Shown here piece after piece: positions 26,450-34,796 of a stretch of DNA of 64,000 nt. Origin of the DNA: Sphingomonas sp. LM7 (lineage in GTDB: Bacteria > Pseudomonadota > Alphaproteobacteria > Sphingomonadales > Sphingomonadaceae); contig NZ_CP019511.1 in the NCBI RefSeq assembly GCF_002002925.1, positions 1,550,001 through 1,614,000 on the forward strand. The letters are read 5' to 3'. Position 1 is the first letter of the stretch, and each line of letters starts with the position of its first letter. The notes below the pieces were generated by a model that saw only the letters and a list, made by a program, of their open reading frames with translations, made no database searches and was not told the origin of the DNA. Both the position numbers and the translations under genes were made by a program.

Positions 26450-26465
26450 GTTCGTTCGAACGAAC
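26450..26465. promoter_or_regulatory. 16-bp palindromic operator of the CecR-type regulator
   Basis: A perfect palindrome, GTTCGTTC followed by GAACGAAC, ends 11 bp before the ATG of the TetR/CecR gene. Its position suggests autoregulation of the whole exporter operon. Confidence 0.7.
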
Positions 26466-26476
26466 GAAGGCGGTGA

Positions 26477-27097
26477 ATGGTCTCTGCAACGCTCCTCGAC
26501 ACGGCGATCGACCAGTTCGGCCGGCTGGGCTTCGAAGGCGCCAGCACGCGCGAGATCGCCCGCGCCTCGGGCACCGCGATGTCGTCGATCACCTACCATT
26601 TCGGCGGGAAACACGGGCTGTACCTCGCCGCGGCCGAGCATATCGCGGCTTCGATTCGCACCCTGCAGGGAGAGACCGTCGCGCGGGCCGTGGCCGAAGG
26701 GCTGGAATCGGACGCGGCCGCCACGCAAGCGCTTGCGACGATCCTCGACAGCCTTGCCGAGATGATGCTGCGGCCGGAGACCGAGGCGTGGTCGCGGATC
26801 ATCATCCGCGAGCAGCAATTCCCGACCGAGGCGTTCGACATCCTGTTTTCGAAGGCGATGCAGCCGATCCTCGACGCGTTCGTCGCGCTGATCGGGCGGG
26901 CGCGCGCCGACCTCGATCGCAAGGGCGCGGTGGCGATGGCAATCCTGTTGTTCGGTCAGGCGATGGTGCTGCGATCCGGGCGTGCCGCGGTGTGTCGCGC
27001 GCTCGGTGTGGGCCAGATCGACGACGCGACGGCCATGCTGCTGCGCGACCGCCTGCGCGCCAATGTGCTCTGCATCCTTTCGGAGAAGCCGCAATGA
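26477..27097 (+). CDS. TetR-family regulator of the CecR (YbiH) type
   Basis: A 206-residue TetR protein. The HTH is clear (GFEGASTREIARASGTAMSSITYHFGGKHGLYLAAAEHI) and the C-terminal domain (MMLRPETEAWSRIIIREQQFPTEAFDIL in pieces) is that of CecR/CerR proteins, which control YbhGFSR exporters. It is the first gene of a six-gene operon: its stop overlaps the adaptor start by 4 bp (ATGA). A palindrome lies directly upstream. It probably represses the operon in the absence of an inducing drug or metabolite. Confidence 0.86.
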   Translation: MVSATLLDTAIDQFGRLGFEGASTREIARASGTAMSSITYHFGGKHGLYLAAAEHIAASIRTLQGETVARAVAEGLESDAAATQALATILDSLAEMMLRPETEAWSRIIIREQQFPTEAFDILFSKAMQPILDAFVALIGRARADLDRKGAVAMAILLFGQAMVLRSGRAAVCRALGVGQIDDATAMLLRDRLRANVLCILSEKPQ

Positions 27098-28101
27098 ACC
27101 GACGCCGCCTGATCGTGCTTGCCCTGGTGGTGGCGCTTGCCGTGGCGGCGTTCGCGACGCGCGGCTTCGGGCTGCTGCCGGCTCGGCCCGATACCGAGCT
27201 CAGCCTGTTCGGCAATGTCGATATCCGCGAAGTCGATATGGGCTTTCGTGTCGGCGGGCGGATCGCCGGGATCGGCGTCGATGAAGGCGCCAGGGTGAGG
27301 CAGGGCCAGTTGCTCGCGACGCTCGACACCGCGACGATCGACAGCCGGATCGCCGAGTCCGACGCACGCGTGGCCCAGGCCCAGGCCAATTACGACAAGG
27401 CACGCAACGGCGCGCGGGTGCAGGATGTCGGTCAGGCACGCGCGCGGGTCGCGGCGGCGCAGGCGGTCTATGACAATACCCAGCGCGATTTTGTCCGGCG
27501 TCAGGCGCTGGTCGAGCCCGGCGCGATCAGCCGCGACCTCTGGGAGCAAACCCGCAGCGAGCGCGACCGCGCGGCCGCCCAACTTGCCGAGGCGCGGCAG
27601 GGGCTGTCGTTGTTGCGGGCGGGTACACGGCCCGAGGACGTCGCCGCGGCAGCCGCCGAGCTCAAATCCGCCCAAGCAGCGCGCGCAAGCGTCGGCACCG
27701 ACCAATCGGACACCCGGCTCGTCGCGGCAACCGCGGGCACCGTGGTGACGCGCGCGCGAGAGCCCGGTGCGATCGTCCAGCCGGGCGAGACCGTGCTCAC
27801 CTTGTCGATCGACCGGCCGATGCGGGTGCGCGCCTATGTCGCCGAGACCGATCTCAGCCGAGTCAGCCCGGGCATGAAGGTGCAGGTCAAGGCCGACGGC
27901 AATGCCAAGGCGTATCGCGGCACGATCGGCTACATCGCCCCCCGCGCCGAATTCACTCCCAAGTCGGTCGAGACCGAGAACCTGCGCACCGATCTCGTCT
28001 ATCAGGTCCGTGTGATCGTCGATGATCCCGACGACGCGCTCCGCCAGGGCCAGCCAGTGACGATCGCGGTGATCGGCGCACGGGCGCGACATGAGGATTG
28101 A
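27094..28101 (+). CDS. HlyD-family membrane fusion protein (YbhG-like)
   Basis: A 335-residue adaptor with an N-terminal membrane anchor (residues about 6-22). The first lipoyl half reads VDMGFRVGGRIAGIGVDEGARVRQGQLLATLD, followed by a long coiled hairpin (residues 90-210) and the second half RLVAATAGTVVTRAREPGAIVQPGETVLTL. It couples the ABC permeases to an outer-membrane duct. Start overlaps the regulator stop (ATGA). A 118-bp palindromic element separates it from the ABC ATPase gene. Confidence 0.88.
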   Translation: MNRRRLIVLALVVALAVAAFATRGFGLLPARPDTELSLFGNVDIREVDMGFRVGGRIAGIGVDEGARVRQGQLLATLDTATIDSRIAESDARVAQAQANYDKARNGARVQDVGQARARVAAAQAVYDNTQRDFVRRQALVEPGAISRDLWEQTRSERDRAAAQLAEARQGLSLLRAGTRPEDVAAAAAELKSAQAARASVGTDQSDTRLVAATAGTVVTRAREPGAIVQPGETVLTLSIDRPMRVRAYVAETDLSRVSPGMKVQVKADGNAKAYRGTIGYIAPRAEFTPKSVETENLRTDLVYQVRVIVDDPDDALRQGQPVTIAVIGARARHED

Positions 28102-28113
28102 GGCAACTTTTCT

Positions 28114-28231
28114 CCCCTCCCTGAAAGGGAGGGGCCGGGGGTGGGTGCGAGCGAAGCGAGCTCTCGCTAACGGCGGAGCGCGCCCCTACGGGACGCGCAC
28201 CCACCCCCATCCCCTCCCTTTCAGGGAGGGG
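28114..28231. repeat. 118-bp element with inverted terminal hairpins (family C, gene-less copy)
   Basis: The left hairpin has arms CCCCTCCC and GGGAGGGG with loop TGAAA (28114-28134); the right hairpin has the same arms with loop TTTCA (28211-28231), the reverse complement. Inside the ends, GGGGGTGGGTGCG at the left is matched by CGCACCCACCCCC at the right. Two more short stems lie in the centre. The architecture equals that of the DUF559 cassette without the gene. Confidence 0.8.
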
Positions 28232-28239
28232 CGTGCTTG

Positions 28240-29961
28240 ATGGAAAGCGTCGCTTCCACCACCAACTTGGTAAAGCGCTTCGACGCGCTGACCGCGCTCG
28301 ACGGCGTGTCGATGGCGATCGCGCCGGGCAAGGTCACCGGGCTGGTCGGCCCCGACGGCGCAGGCAAGACCACGCTGATCCGCATCCTCGCTGGCCTGAT
28401 GGCGCCGAGCGAAGGCGAGGTCGAGGTGCTGGGCGCGGCGGCGGGGCAGAAGCTCGACGATCTCGGCTACATGCCCCAGCGCTTCGGGCTGTACGAAGAC
28501 CTCACCGTCATCGAGAACCTCAATCTCTATGCCGAGGTCCGCGGACTGCCCAAGTCCGAGCACAAGGAAAGCTTCGATCGGCTACTCGACTTCACCGATC
28601 TCGCGCGCTTCCAGGATCGGCTCGCGGGCAAGCTCTCAGGGGGCATGAAGCAGAAGCTCGGGCTCGCCTGCGCCTTGGTCAAGACGCCAAAGCTGCTGCT
28701 GCTCGACGAGCCCGGGGTCGGCGTTGACCCGATCTCGCGCCGCGAGCTGTGGGCGATGGTCGGTGACCTGACCGATCAAGGCATCGGGGTGCTGTGGTCC
28801 ACCGCCTATCTCGACGAGGCCGAGAAGTGCGACACCGTCTATCTGCTCAACGAAGGCAAATTGCTGTTCGACGGTCCGCCGGGCGACCTTACGGGCAAGG
28901 TCGAGGACCGGGTGTTCCGCGTCACCGGCTTCAAGGACCGCCGCCGCCGTTTCCTCACCCGTACGCTCGACCGCGACGAAGTGATTGACGGGACGATCCA
29001 GGGGCGTTCGGTGCGGCTGTTGATGGCCGAGGACGCACCCGCGCCGACGCCGGAATCGCTCGACGCTGCGGGTAGCGAAGTCGAAGCCGCGCCACCGCGC
29101 TTCGAGGACGGCTTCATCGAGCGGCTGGGCGGCGGACCCAAGGGCACCAGCGCGCTCGCCGAACGCTATTGCGAGATTCCCCAGAACAGCGAGTGCGCGA
29201 TCGAGGCCAAGGGGCTGACCAAGCGCTTCGGCGATTTCACCGCGGCGAGCGACATGAACTTCGCGATCCCGCGCGGGCAGATTTTCGGGCTGCTCGGCCC
29301 GAACGGCGCGGGCAAATCGACCACCTTCAAGATGCTGTGCGGCCTGCTCACCCCGACCAGCGGCAGTGGCGCGGTGGCGGGGCATGATTTGCGCCGCTCG
29401 CGGGCCGATGCCCGCGCGTCGCTCGGCTATATGGCGCAGAAATTCTCGCTCTATGGCGATCTGAGCGTCCGCCAGAATCTCGACTTCTTCGCCGGCGCCT
29501 ATGATCTCGACCGCAAATCGGCCGAGCGCGCGATCGAGGCGATGATCGAGATCTTCGAGCTCAAGGGAAAGCTCGACGTCAACGCCGGCACTCTGCCGCT
29601 CGGCTTCAAGCAGCGGCTCGCTTTGGCCTGCGCCGTGATGCACGAGCCGCCCGTCCTGTTTCTCGACGAGCCTACCTCGGGCGTCGATCCGGTGACGCGC
29701 CGCGAATTCTGGACCCACATCAACGGGCTGGTCGAGAAGGGCGTGACCGTGCTGGTCACCACCCACTTCATGGACGAGGCCGAATATTGCGACCGCGTCA
29801 CCCTGATCTACCGCGCCGAGCAGATCGCCACCGGCACACCCGACGAGCTCAAGGCACAGGCGGGCAAGCTCGCCGATATCGACGACCCGACGATGGAAGA
29901 CGCCTTCATCGCGCTGATCGAGGAATTCGATCGCAAGCGCGAAGCTAAGGAAGCGGCGTGA
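28240..29961 (+). CDS. Dual ABC ATPase of an ABC-2 exporter (YbhF-like)
   Basis: A 573-residue protein with two nucleotide-binding domains. The first has Walker A GPDGAGKTT, signature LSGGMKQK and Walker B LLLLDEPGVGVD; the second has GPNGAGKST, a signature-like LPLGFKQRLA and VLFLDEPTSGVD. In the second domain the signature is LPLG in place of LSGG, as is common in this family. It powers the two permeases encoded next. The ATG at 28240 lies 8 bases after GGGAGGGG, which is the last arm of the upstream repeat. A TTG just before is a less likely start. Confidence 0.9.
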   Translation: MESVASTTNLVKRFDALTALDGVSMAIAPGKVTGLVGPDGAGKTTLIRILAGLMAPSEGEVEVLGAAAGQKLDDLGYMPQRFGLYEDLTVIENLNLYAEVRGLPKSEHKESFDRLLDFTDLARFQDRLAGKLSGGMKQKLGLACALVKTPKLLLLDEPGVGVDPISRRELWAMVGDLTDQGIGVLWSTAYLDEAEKCDTVYLLNEGKLLFDGPPGDLTGKVEDRVFRVTGFKDRRRRFLTRTLDRDEVIDGTIQGRSVRLLMAEDAPAPTPESLDAAGSEVEAAPPRFEDGFIERLGGGPKGTSALAERYCEIPQNSECAIEAKGLTKRFGDFTAASDMNFAIPRGQIFGLLGPNGAGKSTTFKMLCGLLTPTSGSGAVAGHDLRRSRADARASLGYMAQKFSLYGDLSVRQNLDFFAGAYDLDRKSAERAIEAMIEIFELKGKLDVNAGTLPLGFKQRLALACAVMHEPPVLFLDEPTSGVDPVTRREFWTHINGLVEKGVTVLVTTHFMDEAEYCDRVTLIYRAEQIATGTPDELKAQAGKLADIDDPTMEDAFIALIEEFDRKREAKEAA

Positions 29962-31085
29962 GTAGCTTCTCCGCCCGCCGCCTCGCCGCGCTGGTCCGGA
30001 AAGAAGGCGCGCAGATCCTGCGCGATCCTTCCACCTTCCTCATCGCCTTCGTACTGCCGATGATCCTGCTGTTCCTGTTCGGCTATGCGGTGTCGCTCGA
30101 CAGCAGCCGAACGCGGATCGGCGTGGTGCTGCAGGATTCGAGCGCCCCTGCCCTGCGCCTCGCCCAGGCCTATCAGACCTCGCGCTATTTCGAAGTCGAG
30201 ATGGCGCGGACGATCCAGCCGATGCGCGAGAAGATGGTGTCGGGCGACCTGCGCGCGATCATCGTCATTCCGCTCGATTTCGGCGAGGGCGTGAAGCGTG
30301 GCCGGATGCCAGCCATCCAGATTATCGCCGACGGGTCGCAGCCCAACACCGCCAATTTCGCCGCAGCCTATGGCGAAGGCGTCCGCGCGCAATGGGCCGC
30401 AAACGAAGGCCTCGAGCGCAACCCCAAAGCGGCCGAGCCACCGGTCAGCCTGTCGTCGCGCTTCTGGTACAATCCCGAGCTCAAGAGCCGTTATTTCCTC
30501 GTCCCGGGATCGATCGCCAACGTCATGACGATGATCGGCACGCTGCTAACCGCGCTGGTGGTCGCGCGCGAATGGGAGCGCGGGACGATGGAAGCGATGA
30601 TGGCCACGCCGATCTCGATGGCCGAGTTCATCGCCAGCAAGGTCATTCCTTATTACCTGCTCGCGCTCGCCTCGATGGCCTTGTGCACAGTGATCGGCGT
30701 GTTCGTATTCGGCGTGCCGTTCCGCGGATCGGTGTTCGCGCTGTTCGTCGTCGGATCGGCGTTCCTGATGCCGGCACTGGGGCTCGGCCTGTTCATTTCC
30801 TCGGCGACCAAGAACCAGTTCGTCGCGAGCCAGATCGCCTTGCTCTCGGCCTTCCTGCCCACCTTCCTGCTCTCGGGGTTTATCTACGAGATCAGCTCGA
30901 TGCCCTGGCCGATCCAGGCGCTGACCTACCTCGTCCCGGCGCGTTACCTGATCCCGGCGCTGGAATCGGTGTTCCTCGCCGGCGACCAATGGGCGCTGCT
31001 GCTCCCCAATATCGGCATCATGCTCGGCTTCGGGCTGGTGTTCTTCCTGCTCTCCTTCCGCGTCACCCGTCGGAGCCTCGACTAG
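29958..31085 (+). CDS. ABC-2 type permease (YbhS-like)
   Basis: A 375-residue ABC-2 permease. One hydrophobic helix near the N-terminus (IAFVLPMILLFLFGYAVSLD) is followed by a large periplasmic loop and five C-terminal helices. RDPSTFLIAFVLP is typical of YbhS/YhhJ proteins. Start GTG at 29958 overlaps the ATPase stop (GTGA). With the next gene it should form the membrane heterodimer of the exporter. Confidence 0.88.
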   Translation: MSSFSARRLAALVRKEGAQILRDPSTFLIAFVLPMILLFLFGYAVSLDSSRTRIGVVLQDSSAPALRLAQAYQTSRYFEVEMARTIQPMREKMVSGDLRAIIVIPLDFGEGVKRGRMPAIQIIADGSQPNTANFAAAYGEGVRAQWAANEGLERNPKAAEPPVSLSSRFWYNPELKSRYFLVPGSIANVMTMIGTLLTALVVAREWERGTMEAMMATPISMAEFIASKVIPYYLLALASMALCTVIGVFVFGVPFRGSVFALFVVGSAFLMPALGLGLFISSATKNQFVASQIALLSAFLPTFLLSGFIYEISSMPWPIQALTYLVPARYLIPALESVFLAGDQWALLLPNIGIMLGFGLVFFLLSFRVTRRSLD

Positions 31086-32189
31086 ATGCGCCGCCTCTAT
31101 GCCATGATCGTCAAGGAGATGTGGGCGGTGCTGCGCGATCCCAAGTCGCGGATCGTGCTGTTCATTCCGCCGCTGATGCAGCTGTTCATCTTCACCTTCG
31201 CGACCACGCTCGACGTCAAGAATGTCGATGTCGCGATCCTCGATCGCAGCTCCGGCGTACATTCGGCAGAGATTGTCAGCCGCATCGCCGGCAGCCCCAA
31301 TTTCCGCGAGATACTACCCCTGCGCAGCACGCGCGAATTGCGCGACGCGATCGACAACCAGCAGGTGATCGCTGCACTGATGATCGACGAGGATTTCGAC
31401 CGGCGCATCACCGCGGGCAAGCCGGCGATCATCGGCGTGGTGCTCGATGGCCGCCGCTCGAACGCCGCGCAGATCGTCAACGGCTATCTCGCCCAGATCG
31501 TCGGCAGCGTTGGCGCCGATCTCGATCCACGCTCCGGGCCTGCCGAGCCGCCGGGGAGCGTAGTGACCAATTGGTACAACCCGTCGCTCGACTATATCTG
31601 GTTCACCCTCCCCTCGCTGGTGGCGATCATCACTTCGGTCGCCGGGCTTGCGATCACCTCGCAATCGGTGGCGCGTGAGCGCGAACTCGGCACTTTCGAC
31701 CAGCTGATGGTCTCGCCCTTGCGCATCCACGAGATCCTGATCGGCAAGATGGTCCCGCCCTTCATCATCGGGATGATCAACGGCAGCCTGTATCTGATCA
31801 TCGCGCCGCTGGTATTCGGCGTGCCGTTCACCGGCTCGTTCGTCCTCTTCTTCCTGAGCCTGGCGATGTACATGCTCGCGCTGATCGGGCTGGGCATGCT
31901 GGTCTCGGCGATCGCCAAGACGCAGCAACAGGCGTTCCTCGGCGTGTTCCTGATCACCACCCCGCTGATCCTGCTCTCGGGCTATGCCAGCCCGATCGAC
32001 AACATGCCGCCCTGGCTCCAGATCGTGACCTATCTCGATCCCGCCCGCTATTTCCTCGTCATCGTCCAGGGATTGTTCCTCAAGGCGATGCCCGCCGCCG
32101 CCGTGTTCCACCAGCTCTGGCCGCTCGCGCTGATCGCCTGCGCGACGCTTGCCGCGTCGGCCTGGCTGTTCCGCGCGCGCATGGAGTGA
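31086..32189 (+). CDS. ABC-2 type permease (YbhR-like)
   Basis: A 367-residue paralogue of the preceding permease with the same layout: helix 1 in IVLFIPPLMQLFIFTFATTLD, a loop to about residue 180, then five helices including ERELGTFDQLMVSPL and the closing VTYLDPARYFLVIVQG motif. It directly follows the previous gene with no spacer. The pair probably exports drugs, dyes or lipids; substrate not known. Confidence 0.88.
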   Translation: MRRLYAMIVKEMWAVLRDPKSRIVLFIPPLMQLFIFTFATTLDVKNVDVAILDRSSGVHSAEIVSRIAGSPNFREILPLRSTRELRDAIDNQQVIAALMIDEDFDRRITAGKPAIIGVVLDGRRSNAAQIVNGYLAQIVGSVGADLDPRSGPAEPPGSVVTNWYNPSLDYIWFTLPSLVAIITSVAGLAITSQSVARERELGTFDQLMVSPLRIHEILIGKMVPPFIIGMINGSLYLIIAPLVFGVPFTGSFVLFFLSLAMYMLALIGLGMLVSAIAKTQQQAFLGVFLITTPLILLSGYASPIDNMPPWLQIVTYLDPARYFLVIVQGLFLKAMPAAAVFHQLWPLALIACATLAASAWLFRARME

Positions 32190-32194
32190 CCGTC

Positions 32195-33589
32195 ATGCCT
32201 CGCCTGCCCCTCCTCGCCCTGCTCGCCCTCGCCGGCTGCACCGTCGGCCCCGATTACCAGCGCCCCGCGCCCAGCGCGGCCAACCAGGCGCCTTGGCTCG
32301 AGCCTGGCACCCCCGGCGCAGTCGACCTCGCCTGGTGGGACGCGTTCGGCGACCCGCAGCTCTCGGCGCTGGTCAATCGCGCGCTGGCGGCCGCGCCGGA
32401 CCTGCGCGAAGCCGAAGCCCGCCTCGCCGAAGCGCGCGCCAATCGCGATGCCGTGGTCGGCGGACGGTTGCCGAGCCTCGAAGCCAAGGGCTCGGTCACC
32501 GAGAACCGGCTGAGCGAAAACGGCCAGCTCCCGATCGGCAACATCCCCGGTGTCGACCGCCAGTTCCGCCTGTTCGACTTGGGCTTCGACGCGAGCTGGG
32601 AACTCGATTTCTGGGGCCGCCGCACCCGCCAGGGCGAAGCGGCGAACGCCCGCGCCGAGGCGGCACTTTACGGCCAGCGCGACGTGATGCTGACGCTGAT
32701 CGGCGAAGTCGCCCGCAACTATTTCGATCTTCGCGCGGCGCAGGCCGACATGGGAAGTGCGCAGGCGCTCGCCCGATCGGACGTTGAACTCGCGCACCTG
32801 ACCCGGCTGCGCTTCAACGCCGGCGAGTCATCGCGGCTCGAACTCGAACGCGCCGAGAGTGCGGCGCGGACGAGCGCGGCCGGCGTCCCCGATTCGGAGG
32901 CGCGGGCTGCGGCTGCGGCGTATCGGATCGCGGCGCTGGTCGGTGCGGCGCCCGAGGAAGTCGCTCCCGGGCTGCGCAAGCCGGCGCCTCTCCCCGCCAG
33001 CCCGGACGCGATCCTTGTTGGTGTGCGCTCCGAACTGCTCGAACGCCGCCCCGACATCCGCCGCGCCGAGCGCGAACTCGCCGCCGCCACTGCCGATATC
33101 GGCGTCGCCACGGCAGACCTGTTTCCGCGCTTCAGCCTGTTCGGCAGCCTGGGCCAGCAGGCCCGCACCCCCGGCGACCTGTTCGCAGGCGAGAGCACCC
33201 GGCTCCAGATCGGCCCCAGCGTCTCTTGGCCGATCTTCTCGGGCGGCACGATCCGCGCACAAATTCGCGCCGCCGACGCCCGCGCGCAAGGCGCCGCAGC
33301 CCGTTACGAAAAGGCCGTGCTCGGCGCGCTTGCCGACAGCGAGGCGGCGATCAACCGTTTCCTCGGCGCGCGCACCGCGGAGGTCGAGGCCAGTGCCGCA
33401 TTGGGCCGCGAACGTTCGGCGTTTGCGCTGGCGGAGAAACGCGCGAACAGCGGCGAAGACGACCGGCTGACGCTGGCCCGCGCCCACCAGTCGCTGCTCG
33501 CGACAGAGCGCCGCGCGGATCAGGCGCGCGCGGCAAAGGGCCAGGCAGCCGTGGCGCTATACAAGGCGCTGGGTGGCGGTTGGCGCTAA
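32195..33589 (+). CDS. Outer-membrane efflux lipoprotein (NodT family) of the ABC-2 exporter
   Basis: A 464-residue TolC-like protein with lipoprotein signal (LLALLALAGC) and the family motifs GPDYQRPAP, SWELDFWGR and RRPDIRRAERELAAATADIGVATADLFPR. I prefer the ATG at 32195 because GGAG is 8 bases upstream; a GTG at 32186 that overlaps the permease stop (GTGA) is also possible. It gives the exporter its own outer-membrane duct, which the E. coli ybhGFSR operon lacks. It ends 38 bp from the convergent GntR gene. Confidence 0.88.
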   Translation: MPRLPLLALLALAGCTVGPDYQRPAPSAANQAPWLEPGTPGAVDLAWWDAFGDPQLSALVNRALAAAPDLREAEARLAEARANRDAVVGGRLPSLEAKGSVTENRLSENGQLPIGNIPGVDRQFRLFDLGFDASWELDFWGRRTRQGEAANARAEAALYGQRDVMLTLIGEVARNYFDLRAAQADMGSAQALARSDVELAHLTRLRFNAGESSRLELERAESAARTSAAGVPDSEARAAAAAYRIAALVGAAPEEVAPGLRKPAPLPASPDAILVGVRSELLERRPDIRRAERELAAATADIGVATADLFPRFSLFGSLGQQARTPGDLFAGESTRLQIGPSVSWPIFSGGTIRAQIRAADARAQGAAARYEKAVLGALADSEAAINRFLGARTAEVEASAALGRERSAFALAEKRANSGEDDRLTLARAHQSLLATERRADQARAAKGQAAVALYKALGGGWR

Positions 33590-33622
33590 AAATCTCCTCC
33601 CCCGCTTCGCGAGGGTGGATTT
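33590..33622. terminator. Bidirectional terminator between convergent genes
   Basis: An interrupted palindrome begins AAATCTCC and ends GGATTT around a CGC-TTC-GCG tip. Located directly after the OMF stop and before the convergent regulator's stop, with A/T tracts on both sides, so it can serve both strands. Confidence 0.6.
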
Positions 33623-33627
33623 GACGC

Positions 33628-34326
33628 TCAAGGCATCAACCGCTTGCGCCCCTGCGACAAATGCCAGCGCATCGCCAGCGCCGCGCCGTCGGCGTCCTGG
33701 GCGCGGATCGCTTCGACCACCATCTCGTGCTCGGTGATCATCGCGCCGATCGCCTCGACCGGCCGTTCGCGCGAGATTTCTACGCCGGCGCGCAGAATCC
33801 GGTAGATGCCTTCCTCGAGATGGTCGAACGCGGCGACGAAGGCGGGGTTGGCAGTGGCCTCGAAGATCGAGCGGTGGAGCACCCAGTCCTCTTCATGTGC
33901 AGGGCCGTTGGACTGCAACGCGCCGCGCAGCGCTTCCATCGCGGCCTGGATCACTTCCATCTGCTCGGGCGATCGGCGCATCGCCGCGAGCCGGCATGCC
34001 TCGGCCTCCAGCACGAAGCGGACTTCATAGGTGCCGAGAGTCGCCGACAGCTCGGCCATCGGCATGTGTGCGCCCAGCCGCTCGGACGGCCGCCGCATGA
34101 TGTACGAGCCCGCCCCGCGCCGCGCCTCGGTGATCCCGTCGGCGGCGAGGCGGACCAGCGCCTCGCGCACGACTGTGCGCGACATGCCGAACCGTTCCGC
34201 CAGCCGCGGCTCGGACGGCAGCCGGTCGCCGATCCCAAGATCGCCGCCGTTGATGATCTCGACGATCTGCATATAGGCGCGGTCGGCCAGCCGCCCCTCG
34301 CCCGCATGCGCCATGCTGGTTGCCAA
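33628..34326 (-). CDS. FadR-subfamily GntR regulator (FCD domain)
   Basis: About 232 residues. The N-terminal GntR winged helix reads IGDRLPSEPRLAERFGMSRTVVREAL; the C-terminal FCD domain has EVRFVLEAEACRLAA, the metal-ligand EDWVLHRSIFEATANPAF and TEHEMVVEAI, MRWHLSQG. The start is uncertain: GGGGAGA is best spaced for a TTG at 34326; a GTG at 34332 and an ATG at 34314 share the frame. Palindromes of the GT-N3-AC kind lie 50-80 bp upstream. It may control sugar-acid or glycan metabolism genes; the target is not evident. Confidence 0.82.
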   Translation of the reverse strand: MATSMAHAGEGRLADRAYMQIVEIINGGDLGIGDRLPSEPRLAERFGMSRTVVREALVRLAADGITEARRGAGSYIMRRPSERLGAHMPMAELSATLGTYEVRFVLEAEACRLAAMRRSPEQMEVIQAAMEALRGALQSNGPAHEEDWVLHRSIFEATANPAFVAAFDHLEEGIYRILRAGVEISRERPVEAIGAMITEHEMVVEAIRAQDADGAALAMRWHLSQGRKRLMP

Positions 34327-34380
34327 AAACACTCTCCCCTTGCCTCAAGCTAGCCGCAACCCGGGCGTCTTGCCAAGCCC

Positions 34381-34404
34381 ATGTCGGACATATTGGTTAG
34401 ACAG
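34381..34404. promoter_or_regulatory. FadR-type operator pair upstream of the GntR regulator
   Basis: ATGTC-G-GACAT at 34381-34391 is a perfect 11-bp palindrome with a GT-N3-AC core, the usual core of FadR-family sites. TGGT-TAG-ACAG follows at 34394-34404 with the same core. They lie between the regulator and the divergent small gene. Confidence 0.55.
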
Positions 34405-34541
34405 ATTTCGGGTGTTTCCGTGCATATTTGGCAATTGACGTGCCGAAATGGTGCGGCATACTCCAAACCTGTCCAACCGATTCAGGACTCGGCCATAGAA
34501 GCCGGCGCAGTCGGACAATAGGACGAGACCTGGGAGGGGTT

Positions 34542-34796
34542 ATGGACACGATGTGCGGCGCTGCCGTGAATCTGCCGCCGATGAGCGCCTTTGCTGAAGT
34601 ATATGTGCATCGTCCCTCCGCGCGCGGCGGACCGGTCACGGCGCTGTTCGGCCCGTTCGGCGACTGCGCCTTCGTGCTGGTGCGCCAGGGCGGCTATGGC
34701 GATGCCGAATGCTGGATCGAGAGCGCGACCGGCAGGGTTTCCTATGCCGACGTCGTCGAGGCCGACCGCGCCGGATTGATCCAGCGCGCTACTTGA
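34542..34796 (+). CDS. Small hypothetical protein
   Basis: An 84-residue protein starting at an ATG with GGGAGGGG seven to ten bases upstream. Sequence such as MSAFAEVYVHRPSARGG and GDAECWIESATGRVSYADVVEAD suggests a small beta-rich cytosolic protein. It is not recognised. It is divergent from the FadR-type regulator, whose candidate sites lie in its promoter region, and its end overlaps the convergent nagE gene by 8 bp. Confidence 0.6.
   Translation: MDTMCGAAVNLPPMSAFAEVYVHRPSARGGPVTALFGPFGDCAFVLVRQGGYGDAECWIESATGRVSYADVVEADRAGLIQRAT

Noticed and set aside
26401..27093. Frame in phase with the YbhG-like gene extending upstream over the CecR-type gene
   Set aside because: The upstream part overlaps a TetR protein in another frame; the adaptor's natural start with a membrane anchor is at 27094.
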